Below the pieces are notes generated by a model, which saw only the letters and a program-made list of their open reading frames with translations, made no database searches and was not told the DNA's origin. A DNA stretch of 64,000 nucleotides from Fidelibacterota bacterium (lineage in GTDB: Bacteria > Fidelibacterota > Marinisomatia > SCGC-AAA003-L08 > TS1B11), in the NCBI GenBank assembly GCA_004124875.1, contig SCKJ01000010.1, positions 1 to 64,000 of the forward strand, in the 5' to 3' direction. The position numbers and the translations under genes were made by a program. Numbering within the stretch: the stretch's first letter is position 1; every line of letters starts with the position of its first letter. Positions 33,256 through 41,595 of this stretch are shown here, one piece after another.

Positions 33256-34701
33256 TTATGGCTTGAATCCTTTCTGAACAGGAATATGAATGTTACCGAT
33301 CTTAAAATGTGGAATATCTGCCCATTGACCGGTTTTCTCTAATCCCTGTAGACCTTTAGCATTAAAATCAAATTTTTTAATGCCAAGCTTTCGAGCATTG
33401 GCTATTATCTGTCGTGCCTGTATATAAGTTAGCGGATTACCTTTTCGAGATAGACTTTGATTAGCTTTGATCCATCGCATATAAAGCCTTCGGTTAGCCC
33501 AAATTTTCCTCAGATGCCCTATTAATTTAAACTCCTCCTTTATAATCCTTTGCGCTTTCCTCCTCGCCCTCTCAATTCTTAATATCCGGTTAGCCCTTTC
33601 TTCCAGCTTATCTGCCTTCCTCATCGCTTTCGCAATTTGCATTGGCACTCGAGCTAAATCGAAAATATCACCAGCAATAGGGATAAAGCCGATAGCAGTG
33701 GCCCACCAGGGATCTTCAAGAATCCCCATTAATTCGTCAGCCTGCTTTGTCAGTTTCTTTGCTATTCTCTTATTAACAATATTCCTTATTTTTTTCCTTA
33801 TTTTCGTCTTGATAAAGTTCTTTAGGATACCTTTGGAAATCTTCTTTGCACCCATTTTGAAAGCAAATGAAATAAAGGAGGGTTGAATATCAGGGACAAT
33901 CTGAGACCCACTATCGAATACATTGGCTCCACGCTGGTTTATTGGCGTTTTGCTTCCTAACACCACATGGGCCAACTCATGGGCCAGCAGCTGCCTGCCG
34001 CCCTGACTGTCCGGTGAATACTGACTCTCGCCGAAGGCGATGTCCCGGCCCACCGTAAAGGCCCTGGCATTGATGGCCTGGGCGCTGTCGGCGGCGCGGC
34101 TGCCGGTGTGGATACGGACATTGCTGAAATCGCGGCCAAAGCGGGGCTCAAAAAAGGCCCGGGTGGAATCTGGCAATGGCGAGCCGCCACCGCGCATAGC
34201 GGAGATGCTATCGGCAATATCAAGGGGTGCCACCGTCAGGCCGCCGGAGTGCGCCTTGGGGCTGATGCTCTCCTCCTCGTCCTCCTCAGGCTCGGCCTGG
34301 CGCTGGATCAGGTTGGGTGACACCTCTTCGTCTTCTTCTTCAGATTCGTGCCGCTGAATGAGCTTGGGTGACACCTCCTCGTCGTCCTCCTCGCCTGTCT
34401 CCTGACGCTGGATCAGCTGCGGACTCACCTCCTCATCCTCTTCATCAACCTGCCGTTGCAACTGGGGCTCGGGCATGGTCATCACCCGGTCAGCAATGCG
34501 GTCCGCCTCCTGCTCGGAGCGGTCGCCCGGTTGGCTGATGGCGAGCTTGGGCTGGACCGCCGGAGAAATCGGGATGTTGGTCAAGTCGAATGCAGCCTGG
34601 GAGCGGGGTTGCTGCTGAACCTTGGTGGCAGCGCTCTTTTTGGCGCTCTGCCGCCTTGGAGCAGGGGTCGATGTGGCTTTATGCTGGAGGGGTGCGTGCA
34701 T
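33256..34701 (-). CDS. eCIS cargo: DUF4157 metallopeptidase domain plus C-terminal toxin-like domain
   Basis: 481 residues from ATG 34701 (GAGGT about 6 bases upstream); TTG 34728 is less likely. The leader PAVQPKLAISQPGDRSEQEA is followed at about 80-145 by acidic repeats (DEEVSP.LIQRQ, three to four copies). Next comes the DUF4157 domain: AMRGGGSPLPDSTRAFFEPR, NVRIHTGSRAA and the zinc motif HELAH (241-245). A hydrophobic/basic helical region follows. The last 80 residues (QGLEKTGQWADIPHFKIGNI, HIPVQKGFKP) look like a polymorphic-toxin tip. DUF4157 proteins are known to be common in eCIS loci. The next gene is a probable immunity gene. Confidence 0.85.
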   Translation of the reverse strand: MHAPLQHKATSTPAPRRQSAKKSAATKVQQQPRSQAAFDLTNIPISPAVQPKLAISQPGDRSEQEADRIADRVMTMPEPQLQRQVDEEDEEVSPQLIQRQETGEEDDEEVSPKLIQRHESEEEDEEVSPNLIQRQAEPEEDEEESISPKAHSGGLTVAPLDIADSISAMRGGGSPLPDSTRAFFEPRFGRDFSNVRIHTGSRAADSAQAINARAFTVGRDIAFGESQYSPDSQGGRQLLAHELAHVVLGSKTPINQRGANVFDSGSQIVPDIQPSFISFAFKMGAKKISKGILKNFIKTKIRKKIRNIVNKRIAKKLTKQADELMGILEDPWWATAIGFIPIAGDIFDLARVPMQIAKAMRKADKLEERANRILRIERARRKAQRIIKEEFKLIGHLRKIWANRRLYMRWIKANQSLSRKGNPLTYIQARQIIANARKLGIKKFDFNAKGLQGLEKTGQWADIPHFKIGNIHIPVQKGFKP

Positions 34702-34791
34702 TTGCGGACCTCTAATGACCTGCCCCAAATGGAAATACCCACAGGTAACGGGTGCCTGTTCCTGGATAATGGCGAGGGTAGCACATTTTAC

Positions 34792-35367
34792 TTACCTCGA
34801 GGTACCTCCAGTAATCCGGTCTGCAATCGCTGACATAATCCCTGGGGTATGACGATCATATGCCACCGCCTTGTCGTGGCTCCGCTTCGTCACATTAATT
34901 CCAAGCACGGAGAGTCCAATCCCCCACAACCAGGCAAGATCTCCAATTGACGAGATAATTTTCTCCGCACCTTCTTTACCCCAAACCAATTGGTATGATA
35001 CGGCAAACATGGTAGCCCCCCAGGTCAATGCCATGACGTACCCGAATAGAGGTCGCCAGTACGATTTGAATTTGTCGCCTGAGGCCAACTCTGCCCGCAT
35101 GGTCTCGTTGACCTGGGTTAACATGGCTGTCTCAGATTCAAGGGTCATGCGCTGGAGATCCGTCTGTTGTTGTATCTCCGCCTCGCGCAGTTTGAGCAGC
35201 AAACCTGGGTCAGCTTCGAGAGCCTTATGTACTTCATCCGGGCTATTTTCAACACCCAGCACCGATGCTATCATTGAACCAACGCCAGCCCCAGCCGGAC
35301 CGCCCAAGAGTGTCCCCAGCATCGGCGCTGCTTTCCCGATTGCCCCTTTTAAATCGCTCCACTTCAT
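34792..35367 (-). CDS. Holin of the 3TM gene-transfer-agent/phage type
   Basis: 191 residues. The N-terminus has Gly-rich APMLGTLLGGPAGAGVGSMI and VLGVENSPDEVHKALEADPG; a helix follows, then the conserved FKSYWRPLFGYVMALTWGAT and a final segment DLAWLWGIGLSVLGINVTKR. This is the pattern of the 3TM holin family found in phages and GTAs. Holins open the inner membrane so that the endolysin can reach the wall. The endolysin gene lies directly upstream (16-base gap), forming a lysis pair within the eCIS operon. Confidence 0.85.
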   Translation of the reverse strand: MKWSDLKGAIGKAAPMLGTLLGGPAGAGVGSMIASVLGVENSPDEVHKALEADPGLLLKLREAEIQQQTDLQRMTLESETAMLTQVNETMRAELASGDKFKSYWRPLFGYVMALTWGATMFAVSYQLVWGKEGAEKIISSIGDLAWLWGIGLSVLGINVTKRSHDKAVAYDRHTPGIMSAIADRITGGTSR

Positions 35368-35383
35368 ATCATTATCCTTATTT

Positions 35384-36169
35384 TTAAAGACCTAATGCTT
35401 TTCGCGTATTCGGCCCAACGATGCCATCCACCCTTAATCCCATACGATCCTGAAATTCACGTATGGCTGCTGTCGTACGCGGGCCGATTTTCCCGTCTAC
35501 GGCCAGGGAAAAGCCTGCATTGTTAAGTGCCCTCTGGATGTCCTTATCACCCTTTTTGGCTTTTGGCGCTGCCGTATTGTATTTTTTATATGCTTCAGCA
35601 AGTTTTTGGTCATATCTATTCTGCTTGTACGCTTTGCCGTTGTAACCCCTGGCAAAACGAGCCCAATCGTTAGCTGAGAGGTATTTATCCAAACCACTCG
35701 AGCGTATAAACTCAATTCCACACCTTAACTGCATGCCTTCAGAAACATACTGCACACCCACGAAATCATGGAGACTATCATATCCCACTATTTTGTGGTT
35801 AAAGCCCATAATCTGAAATAACCCCCATGAGGCAGACCGGAAGGCAGCGTCATACTCGAGTCGGGCCGCTTCACGTATACGATCATGCTCCTTGATTCCT
35901 CCCTGGTAAAGATTTCGGTTCCATTTGGGTGCGGAAAGCCTGGGGTGAGATTTGTCGTATTTGCCACCAGTTTCACGACTGAAAATATGGGCTTCAAACA
36001 GGATTTTCGGCAATCTGGGACCATCAGCATATTTGCCTAGAAAGCCTGCGCCCGAAGCTTCCACCTCGACAACCGCGCGGACATGAGCCTCTGTCACATC
36101 CAGTTGCTTTGCAGCGGAGGCAATATCCCCCGAATCCAGGGGTCTGCCCATGACGCTTCGTAGACTCAT
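35384..36169 (-). CDS. Endolysin: N-acetylmuramidase with peptidoglycan-binding domain
   Basis: 261 residues with GGAGG before ATG 36169. Residues 15-195 match the phage N-acetylmuramidase family (VRAVVEVEASGAGFLGKYAD, then LPKILFEAHIFSRETGGKYD; ASWGLFQIMGFNH); the Glu in VEVEASG is the expected catalytic acid. Residues 203-261 are a PG_binding_1 module (DIQRALNNAGFSLAVDGKIG). There is no signal peptide, so export depends on the holin gene next to it. Such pairs lyse the producing cell in phages and some tail-like particles. Confidence 0.9.
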   Translation of the reverse strand: MSLRSVMGRPLDSGDIASAAKQLDVTEAHVRAVVEVEASGAGFLGKYADGPRLPKILFEAHIFSRETGGKYDKSHPRLSAPKWNRNLYQGGIKEHDRIREAARLEYDAAFRSASWGLFQIMGFNHKIVGYDSLHDFVGVQYVSEGMQLRCGIEFIRSSGLDKYLSANDWARFARGYNGKAYKQNRYDQKLAEAYKKYNTAAPKAKKGDKDIQRALNNAGFSLAVDGKIGPRTTAAIREFQDRMGLRVDGIVGPNTRKALGL

Positions 36170-36251
36170 AATGCCTCCACCTGTTTATAATCCTCCGCCC
36201 TGCTGGAGCCCTTTTGGGATACAGCCATTGATTCTCTCTTAGCGATTCCTG

Positions 36252-36590
36252 TCATTCAGTGTTGTCCTCCAAGGGAGCACCAGGCGCCGTCTTTTTCACG
36301 GCCTCAATGCCGTTGTCCCGCCCAGCGTCGGTGCTATACATCTCGCTGGTGCCGATGATCTCTCCATTGGCGGCTGTCAGGTTGAAGTAGAACTGCCCAT
36401 CCGTGGATGTCTTGCGCTGGTAGCGGTCATCATCGGCAGCATTCATCTTGACCGATGCTATCCCGTTCACGCAGCCGGAATTATTGACGTAGCCTTCACT
36501 GCGCAAGATTTTCTCACCATTCCCTGCATAGAGCCGGAAGTAATACTGCTCGTCGCTGCCCAGATAGATTTCGAACTTCGGATTGCTCAT
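36252..36590 (-). CDS. DUF1508 (YegP-like) protein, two repeats
   Basis: 112 residues made of two DUF1508 units: FEIYLGSDEQYYFRLYAGNG with GYVNNSGCVNGIASVK, then QRKTSTDGQFYFNLTAANGE with SEMYSTDAGRDNGIEAVK. The family has no firm biochemical function. It is nine bases downstream of the endonuclease-like gene and may be cotranscribed with it. An acidic tail (PGAPLEDNTE) ends the protein. Confidence 0.88.
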   Translation of the reverse strand: MSNPKFEIYLGSDEQYYFRLYAGNGEKILRSEGYVNNSGCVNGIASVKMNAADDDRYQRKTSTDGQFYFNLTAANGEIIGTSEMYSTDAGRDNGIEAVKKTAPGAPLEDNTE

Positions 36591-36599
36591 CGTATCTCC

Positions 36600-37568
36600 T
36601 TATTTCTCGCCCAGTACCATTGATATGGGCAGGTGATCACTAAAGCCGTTGGGGTTGTAGCCGGAGGACGGCCGCCCGAACCGCACCGGCGTATCGTAGC
36701 GACCCTTCACCATCCCCGTGTATGCTTCGATCCCGACCTTGCCGTCATCGAGAGCAAAAAGACCCGTCTTCTTGGCGATGCCTTTGGCGACCAGGAACTG
36801 GTCAATCGTCAGCGGCTCGGAGCCGAACACATAACTGGCCCGGCGCCGCCCCAGTAAAGGCCACATCAGGTTATAGAGGTAGGGGTTGCGGCCATAGACC
36901 ACACGGTTGCGGCTCATGGTACTCAGGGCGTACTGGGTGAGGGAACGGCTGTGTGGCTCATCGTTAAAGTCGCCCATGACCAGGATGGCGGCATTGCTCC
37001 CCTTGATTTTCTGGATTCGCTTCAGCCAGTAGCTGAGGGTCTCCCCCACCATCATCCGGTAGGGGGCCGACTTGTGCTCACCGCCGCTCCGCGAGGGCCA
37101 ATGGTTGCCGATAAGGATGATCTCGTTGCCCTTGGCCGTGGTAAGGGTTGCCTGCACGATGTCGCGAGTGGCGTAGCGCTTCATGACCTCGTAGTGGTAG
37201 ATGGTGCCGTCAAAGCCATAGATGTCGGTGTCGTAGATGAAGGCCACATCGATGCCCCGGTTGTCAGAGGTGTCGTGATGGATCACCTGGTAGTTGCGCC
37301 CCAGTCCGATGAGGGCCGCTACCAACAGGTCGAGCACGTACTTGTTCTCCACCTCACAGACGCCGAGGATGTCGGGCCCGTCGCCGCCGCTCATCTGCTC
37401 AATCACCCACGCCAGCTGGACAATCTTTTGGTCCAGCACAGCTTGATCCCAACCCTTGAGCTCCCCGGCCAGCGTTTTGGCAAGGTAGGCGGGGCGGCGC
37501 GCCAATGGCGCATCCTCCACATCGAAGAGGTTCTCCAGGTTCCACCAAGCGATGAAGTGGTTAGTCAT
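36600..37568 (-). CDS. Endonuclease/exonuclease/phosphatase-family protein (DNase-like), possible cargo
   Basis: 322 residues of the DNase I-like fold: AWWNLENLFD (metal Asn), ILGVCEVENKYVLDLLV (metal Glu), RGIDVAFIYD, LIGNHWPSRSGG (catalytic His), ILVMGDFNDEPHS and the closing SDHLPISMVL. All expected active-site motifs are present. No signal peptide. It lies 28 bases downstream of an orphan 82-residue cargo leader, inside the cargo part of the eCIS operon, so it may be a DNase effector, possibly once fused to that leader. A housekeeping nuclease role cannot be excluded. Confidence 0.85.
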   Translation of the reverse strand: MTNHFIAWWNLENLFDVEDAPLARRPAYLAKTLAGELKGWDQAVLDQKIVQLAWVIEQMSGGDGPDILGVCEVENKYVLDLLVAALIGLGRNYQVIHHDTSDNRGIDVAFIYDTDIYGFDGTIYHYEVMKRYATRDIVQATLTTAKGNEIILIGNHWPSRSGGEHKSAPYRMMVGETLSYWLKRIQKIKGSNAAILVMGDFNDEPHSRSLTQYALSTMSRNRVVYGRNPYLYNLMWPLLGRRRASYVFGSEPLTIDQFLVAKGIAKKTGLFALDDGKVGIEAYTGMVKGRYDTPVRFGRPSSGYNPNGFSDHLPISMVLGEK

Positions 37569-37596
37569 TGTGGTTATCCAGTCGCTTCAATCATAT

Positions 37597-37845
37597 TCAA
37601 TGAGCATTCGACCCAAGCATGATCATGATCCGGTCTGCCACCCGGTCAGCCTCCTGCTCGTGCTTGTCGCCGGGCTGGCTGATGGTGAGCTTGGCCTGGA
37701 CTGCCGGAGCGATGGGGATGAGGCCGATATCGAAGGCCACCTTGGAGCGGGACATCGGTCCATGATGGACCGGCACGGATCGGCGACGGGTCGAGGGCTG
37801 GTAGCTCGCCGTCCGGCTTTCGGGTTGGACGAAGGTGTGGCTCAT
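37597..37845 (-). CDS. Orphan eCIS cargo leader (truncated DUF4157 protein)
   Basis: 82 residues only. It matches the first 75 residues of the cargo at 37921-39405 ([47 protein letters not shown]) and then stops. The acidic repeats, DUF4157 domain and toxin are absent. It may be the remnant of a deleted cargo gene or a functional separate leader for the DNase encoded 28 bases downstream. Confidence 0.6.
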   Translation of the reverse strand: MSHTFVQPESRTASYQPSTRRRSVPVHHGPMSRSKVAFDIGLIPIAPAVQAKLTISQPGDKHEQEADRVADRIMIMLGSNAH

Positions 37846-37920
37846 TGCATTAACTCACTATCTACCGCTTGTGTCCAATCCTTGAGTTCACCAGCCAAGG
37901 GTTTAATTGGTTTTGTTGCT

Positions 37921-39405
37921 CTACCCAATTTTATACTTCACATAGTCTATCGGATTAAAGGAGAGGCTTAGATCTCCATTCCCACCGCTTAGGATAAATT
38001 GAATTTCACCATCTGTGCTAGGAAAAATAAATATGTTATCACTAGTGACATTCACTGTAAATCTAAATGTAGCATTACCCCCTATCAGGCTTCGAGGCAC
38101 GATACTCACATCTATGGTTCCCCCAAATCCGACAGCGTCATATACACTAATAATGCCCAAGGAAATATTGCCAACCGCTCCTGCTTCATCAAATATAAAG
38201 GTTATACGAAATTTAAGTCCTAAGGCTCTACCCATTTTGTTATCAACATAAACGGCGACTACGTGTCTTGCCTCATAACGTTTAGAATTTGGGTTAGCCT
38301 TTTTATGTTTACCTACATCATTGCCCCCATTAGGTACAAGAACGCCATCAACCTTTTGCCATGAATATTTAACATCGCTTGTCCCAGCACGACTGACATC
38401 TCCTAAAATTGAATAACCTAAGGCTCCGGCAGCAATCCACTCTGATGCACCTCCAAAAGCCGCTGCTATAGCTGGTAACGCAAATTGGGCAACTCTTGAG
38501 GACGTACCGATTGTTGATATTGTACCTTTGGTTCCTCTACCGCTGGATACTCCCGATTCGTCGGCCGTACTTTGTCCTGATCCCTGCATCTGCAATGCTT
38601 GCGCCCCCATTGCGTCCGCTTCTCTTTCCATAGCATCATCATCATTTATCGAAACTCCCTTGCACTGCGCCGTAGGATTCACACGCCCTTGCATCTGCTG
38701 CACTGCATGCCACCCTTCATGGGGGAGGTGTTTCTCCTGTCCCGGCCCCACGTAGATGTCTTGCCCTTGCGTATACGCCAGCGCATTGAATTGGGCCGGT
38801 TTGGAGGAGTTGGTATGGACGCGTATGCCCGACAGATCCATTCCGGAGAGCACTTCCATACCAGCCTTTAGTCGACTGGGCATAGCGGTACGGTTCGCTG
38901 CTTCACCCGCGTCATCTAGGATCTGGGCCTGCGTTTCACTGGTGGCGAATTTTCCTTGCAACGGCTGCATTTTTTCCTTTTCCTCTTCCTCGGGTTCTGC
39001 CTGCCGCTGAATAAGCTTAGACGCCACGGTTTCTTCCTCATCCTCCTCTTCGGCCTGGCGCTGGATCATCTTCGGAGCCACAGTCTCCTCTTCTTCCTCG
39101 GGCTCCACTTGCCGCTGCACCTGCTGCCCCTGCTCCTCCTCGCATCCACTGCACATGCGCTGGACGTGTGGCGACCGCATGGTCATGACCTTGTCGGCTA
39201 CCCGATCGGCCTCCTGCTCGTAGCGGTCACCGGGCTGGCTGATGGTCAGCTTGGTCTGGACTGCCGGAGTGATGGGGATGCGGCTGATGTCGAAGGCCGC
39301 CCTGGAGCGGGGCGTCAACCCTTTGCGTACCGGACCAGATCGGCGACGGGCCGAGGGCTGGTAGCCTTTAGTGCGCGTGGATGTGTGGGCAAAGGTATGG
39401 CTCAT
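37921..39405 (-). CDS. eCIS cargo: DUF4157 domain plus unknown C-terminal domain
   Basis: 494 residues, overlapping the upstream gene by ATGA. The leader carries [20 protein letters not shown] and [12 protein letters not shown], then a CSGCEEE patch and acidic [18 protein letters not shown] repeats (about 100-145). The DUF4157 core follows ([25 protein letters not shown] zinc motif at 229-233; [12 protein letters not shown]). After a Ser/Gly-rich linker (270-310) the last 180 residues form an unrecognised beta-rich domain ([39 protein letters not shown]). By position this is the payload, but its activity is unknown. No immunity-like gene follows. Confidence 0.83.
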   Translation of the reverse strand: MSHTFAHTSTRTKGYQPSARRRSGPVRKGLTPRSRAAFDISRIPITPAVQTKLTISQPGDRYEQEADRVADKVMTMRSPHVQRMCSGCEEEQGQQVQRQVEPEEEEETVAPKMIQRQAEEEDEEETVASKLIQRQAEPEEEEKEKMQPLQGKFATSETQAQILDDAGEAANRTAMPSRLKAGMEVLSGMDLSGIRVHTNSSKPAQFNALAYTQGQDIYVGPGQEKHLPHEGWHAVQQMQGRVNPTAQCKGVSINDDDAMEREADAMGAQALQMQGSGQSTADESGVSSGRGTKGTISTIGTSSRVAQFALPAIAAAFGGASEWIAAGALGYSILGDVSRAGTSDVKYSWQKVDGVLVPNGGNDVGKHKKANPNSKRYEARHVVAVYVDNKMGRALGLKFRITFIFDEAGAVGNISLGIISVYDAVGFGGTIDVSIVPRSLIGGNATFRFTVNVTSDNIFIFPSTDGEIQFILSGGNGDLSLSFNPIDYVKYKIG

Positions 39406-39599
39406 CGCTTCAGCGCCCTTTGTACGGCCGCGATCACCTGCGCCTTTACGTCAGTCACGGCGATGTCCTGGGCTGGCTGAGTCTGGAACTGCGACTGTAG
39501 CGCCTGTTGCAGGGTGGCCTTTATCTGATCGCCGCCTTCTTGTGAGCCCTCGGGAAGAAACAGCTTTTTGATGCGGATACGCACCGGCCTGTTGCTCAT
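39402..39599 (-). CDS. Small eCIS protein of unknown function
   Basis: 65 residues from ATG 39599, which overlaps the ATPase stop as ATGA; a start six bases earlier is possible. The first half is basic and beta-like (NRPVRIRIKKLFLPEGSQEG), the second an amphipathic helix (QIKATLQQALQSQFQTQP). It sits between the AAA+ ATPase and the first cargo gene. A cargo-loading or ATPase-adaptor role is possible but unproven. Confidence 0.65.
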   Translation of the reverse strand: MSNRPVRIRIKKLFLPEGSQEGGDQIKATLQQALQSQFQTQPAQDIAVTDVKAQVIAAVQRALKR

Positions 39600-41581
39600 G
39601 CCCAATCTCCGATCTCGGCGTCCGTAAGCGTTTTCTTGATCTTGGCATACTCAGTGCGTGCCGCCCTGAGGATGCCCCCCATTTCCACCGGCGTATCACT
39701 ATCAGCGGCGAGAAAGGCGGCGTTAATGGCGATGTTGCGGATGTTGCCGCCGGCTACGTTCAGCCGGGCCAGTTTGGCATAGTCCAGGCCGTCGATGGGG
39801 GTCTCCTCTGGGAAGATCCGCCGCCAGATTTCCGACCGCAGGCCGGCATTGGGGAATGGGAAATGCACCACGAAGCGGATGCGCCGCATGAAGGCCGTAT
39901 CCAGGGCATCCTCCAGATTGGTGGTCAGGATAGCCAGCCCCCGATAGGCCTCCATGCGCTGGAGGAGGTAGCTCACCTCGATATTGGCATACCGGTCATG
40001 GCTGTCCTTCACTTCCCCCCGCTTGCCAAACAGGGCGTCGGCTTCGTCAAACAGCAGCAGCACGCCCCCTGATTCGGCGGCATCGAATACCCGGCGCAAG
40101 TTCTTCTCCGTCTCGCCGATATACTTGCTGACCACGGCGCTCAGATCGACACGATACAGGTCGAGGTTCAGTTCATAGGCCAGGATTTCTGCAGCCAAGG
40201 TCTTGCCGGTGCCGCTGGGCCCCGCAAAAAGGGCGCTCATGCCCAACCCCCTGGCATTCTTTTTTGAAAAGCCCCAGTCCCAATATACCTTGGCCCGGTG
40301 GCGGGCTTGTGCCACCATACCCCGCAGGGTCTGCATTTGCATTTCCGGCAGAACAATATCTTCCCATCCAGCACGTACGACTATTCGCTGGGCCGCGCCA
40401 TCCAGTTGCGGTCGCGCCTGAGCCAGACTCAGCGCCCACAAGCGGCGTTCCCACGCTTCAGGATCGTCTCCCGCTGCCTCTGCCTGATCAGAAGGGGATT
40501 CCAGCGCCTCTGCAGCAGCCGCACGGACCTGGGTCTGGCTGAAATCGAATTGGGAGACAAGGCGATCAATAGTGCCATTGAGATTGGTGGCCACCGATTC
40601 CAGCGTCGACTCCCAAATAGTGCGCTGCTCCTCCATGGAAGGACGCTGCACCTCGAACACTATTCCCGAGCGGCTCACTTGCCGTAGCGGGTCCCGGCAG
40701 GCGATCACGAGACGACCCGTAAAGCGCTCTGCAAACTGGCTGATGCTCGACTCAACTTCCGGAGACATCTCCGGGCCTGCCTCAATCAGCAATGCAGTAC
40801 CGTTCAGTATGGCCTCCCTCTCCCACAGTCGGAGGATAGTTTGTACGTCGTTATTGGCGCCTAGCTGCCCGCCATTGATGACATAATGGGGTATCTCCAA
40901 TGCATCGCAAGTCGCACCAAAAATGGTAGCCTTGGCACTTTGATCTATACCGCAAAGGTAGGCTACGGTTAATACCTCGCCGGGATGGGGCGTGGCCCAG
41001 AGCCGCTTCAACCGCTGGACATGGGCCCGGTGGCTATCAGCAAGGCCATCTGCTGCAGATATGGTACGCAGGCTTCCCATCAACCGTTCATCAAGTTGAT
41101 GGACCCCCATCAGATAATGGAGCACACTCTCGTTAATCTGGAGAGCGGTTGAGGTGAGGCTGGTCCCTTCGGCCATCTCCACCAGCCGCCAATACCGCAG
41201 TGGCGACGAGGGGGTGAGGGCATTCCAGTAGGCATCGGGAAGGGCAGCCAGTGCTAATGCAAACGTGGGATAGTTGCATCTTTCATTCGCATTGGCATTA
41301 GCACACGCCTGTGCCATTTCCGCTGATAAATCCATTGCAGCACATGCCAGCAAGATGTCTCTCTCAAAGGTCGATAGATCAAAAACCGTGCACAGCACTT
41401 CAAGGGCCGATGGTGCTTCCAAAGCCGCCTCTGCCTGTTCAATGGCCTGAGTCAACTTGCGAGTTTTTCCGAGGGCATCTCCAGCTTTCCCGTGGCTGGC
41501 ATGATGATCAATCGCTTCGCGGACCAGCGCAATACGGGCCATCAGGTATGTGCGGTTCGCTTCTTGCCAATCAATCGACAT
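39596..41581 (-). CDS. eCIS AAA+ ATPase (Pvc15-like)
   Basis: 661 residues. The C-terminal AAA+ module has Walker A GPSGTGKT (454-461), Walker B LLLFDEADALF (508-518), sensor ILTTNLEDALD and arginine finger MRRIRF (565-570), in the style of FtsH/Cdc48. A degenerate N-terminal AAA-like domain (200-300) lacks Walker A. This is the conserved eCIS ATPase, required for particle assembly or cargo loading in Photorhabdus PVC (Pvc15). It is flanked by the DUF4255 gene and the small gene 39402-39599. Confidence 0.92.
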   Translation of the reverse strand: MSIDWQEANRTYLMARIALVREAIDHHASHGKAGDALGKTRKLTQAIEQAEAALEAPSALEVLCTVFDLSTFERDILLACAAMDLSAEMAQACANANANERCNYPTFALALAALPDAYWNALTPSSPLRYWRLVEMAEGTSLTSTALQINESVLHYLMGVHQLDERLMGSLRTISAADGLADSHRAHVQRLKRLWATPHPGEVLTVAYLCGIDQSAKATIFGATCDALEIPHYVINGGQLGANNDVQTILRLWEREAILNGTALLIEAGPEMSPEVESSISQFAERFTGRLVIACRDPLRQVSRSGIVFEVQRPSMEEQRTIWESTLESVATNLNGTIDRLVSQFDFSQTQVRAAAAEALESPSDQAEAAGDDPEAWERRLWALSLAQARPQLDGAAQRIVVRAGWEDIVLPEMQMQTLRGMVAQARHRAKVYWDWGFSKKNARGLGMSALFAGPSGTGKTLAAEILAYELNLDLYRVDLSAVVSKYIGETEKNLRRVFDAAESGGVLLLFDEADALFGKRGEVKDSHDRYANIEVSYLLQRMEAYRGLAILTTNLEDALDTAFMRRIRFVVHFPFPNAGLRSEIWRRIFPEETPIDGLDYAKLARLNVAGGNIRNIAINAAFLAADSDTPVEMGGILRAARTEYAKIKKTLTDAEIGDWA

Positions 41582-41595
41582 GGGCTACAACTTGT

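Noticed and set aside
36951..37622. 223-codon plus-strand frame
   Set aside because: Antisense to the DNase-like gene; the minus-strand frame has all active-site motifs.
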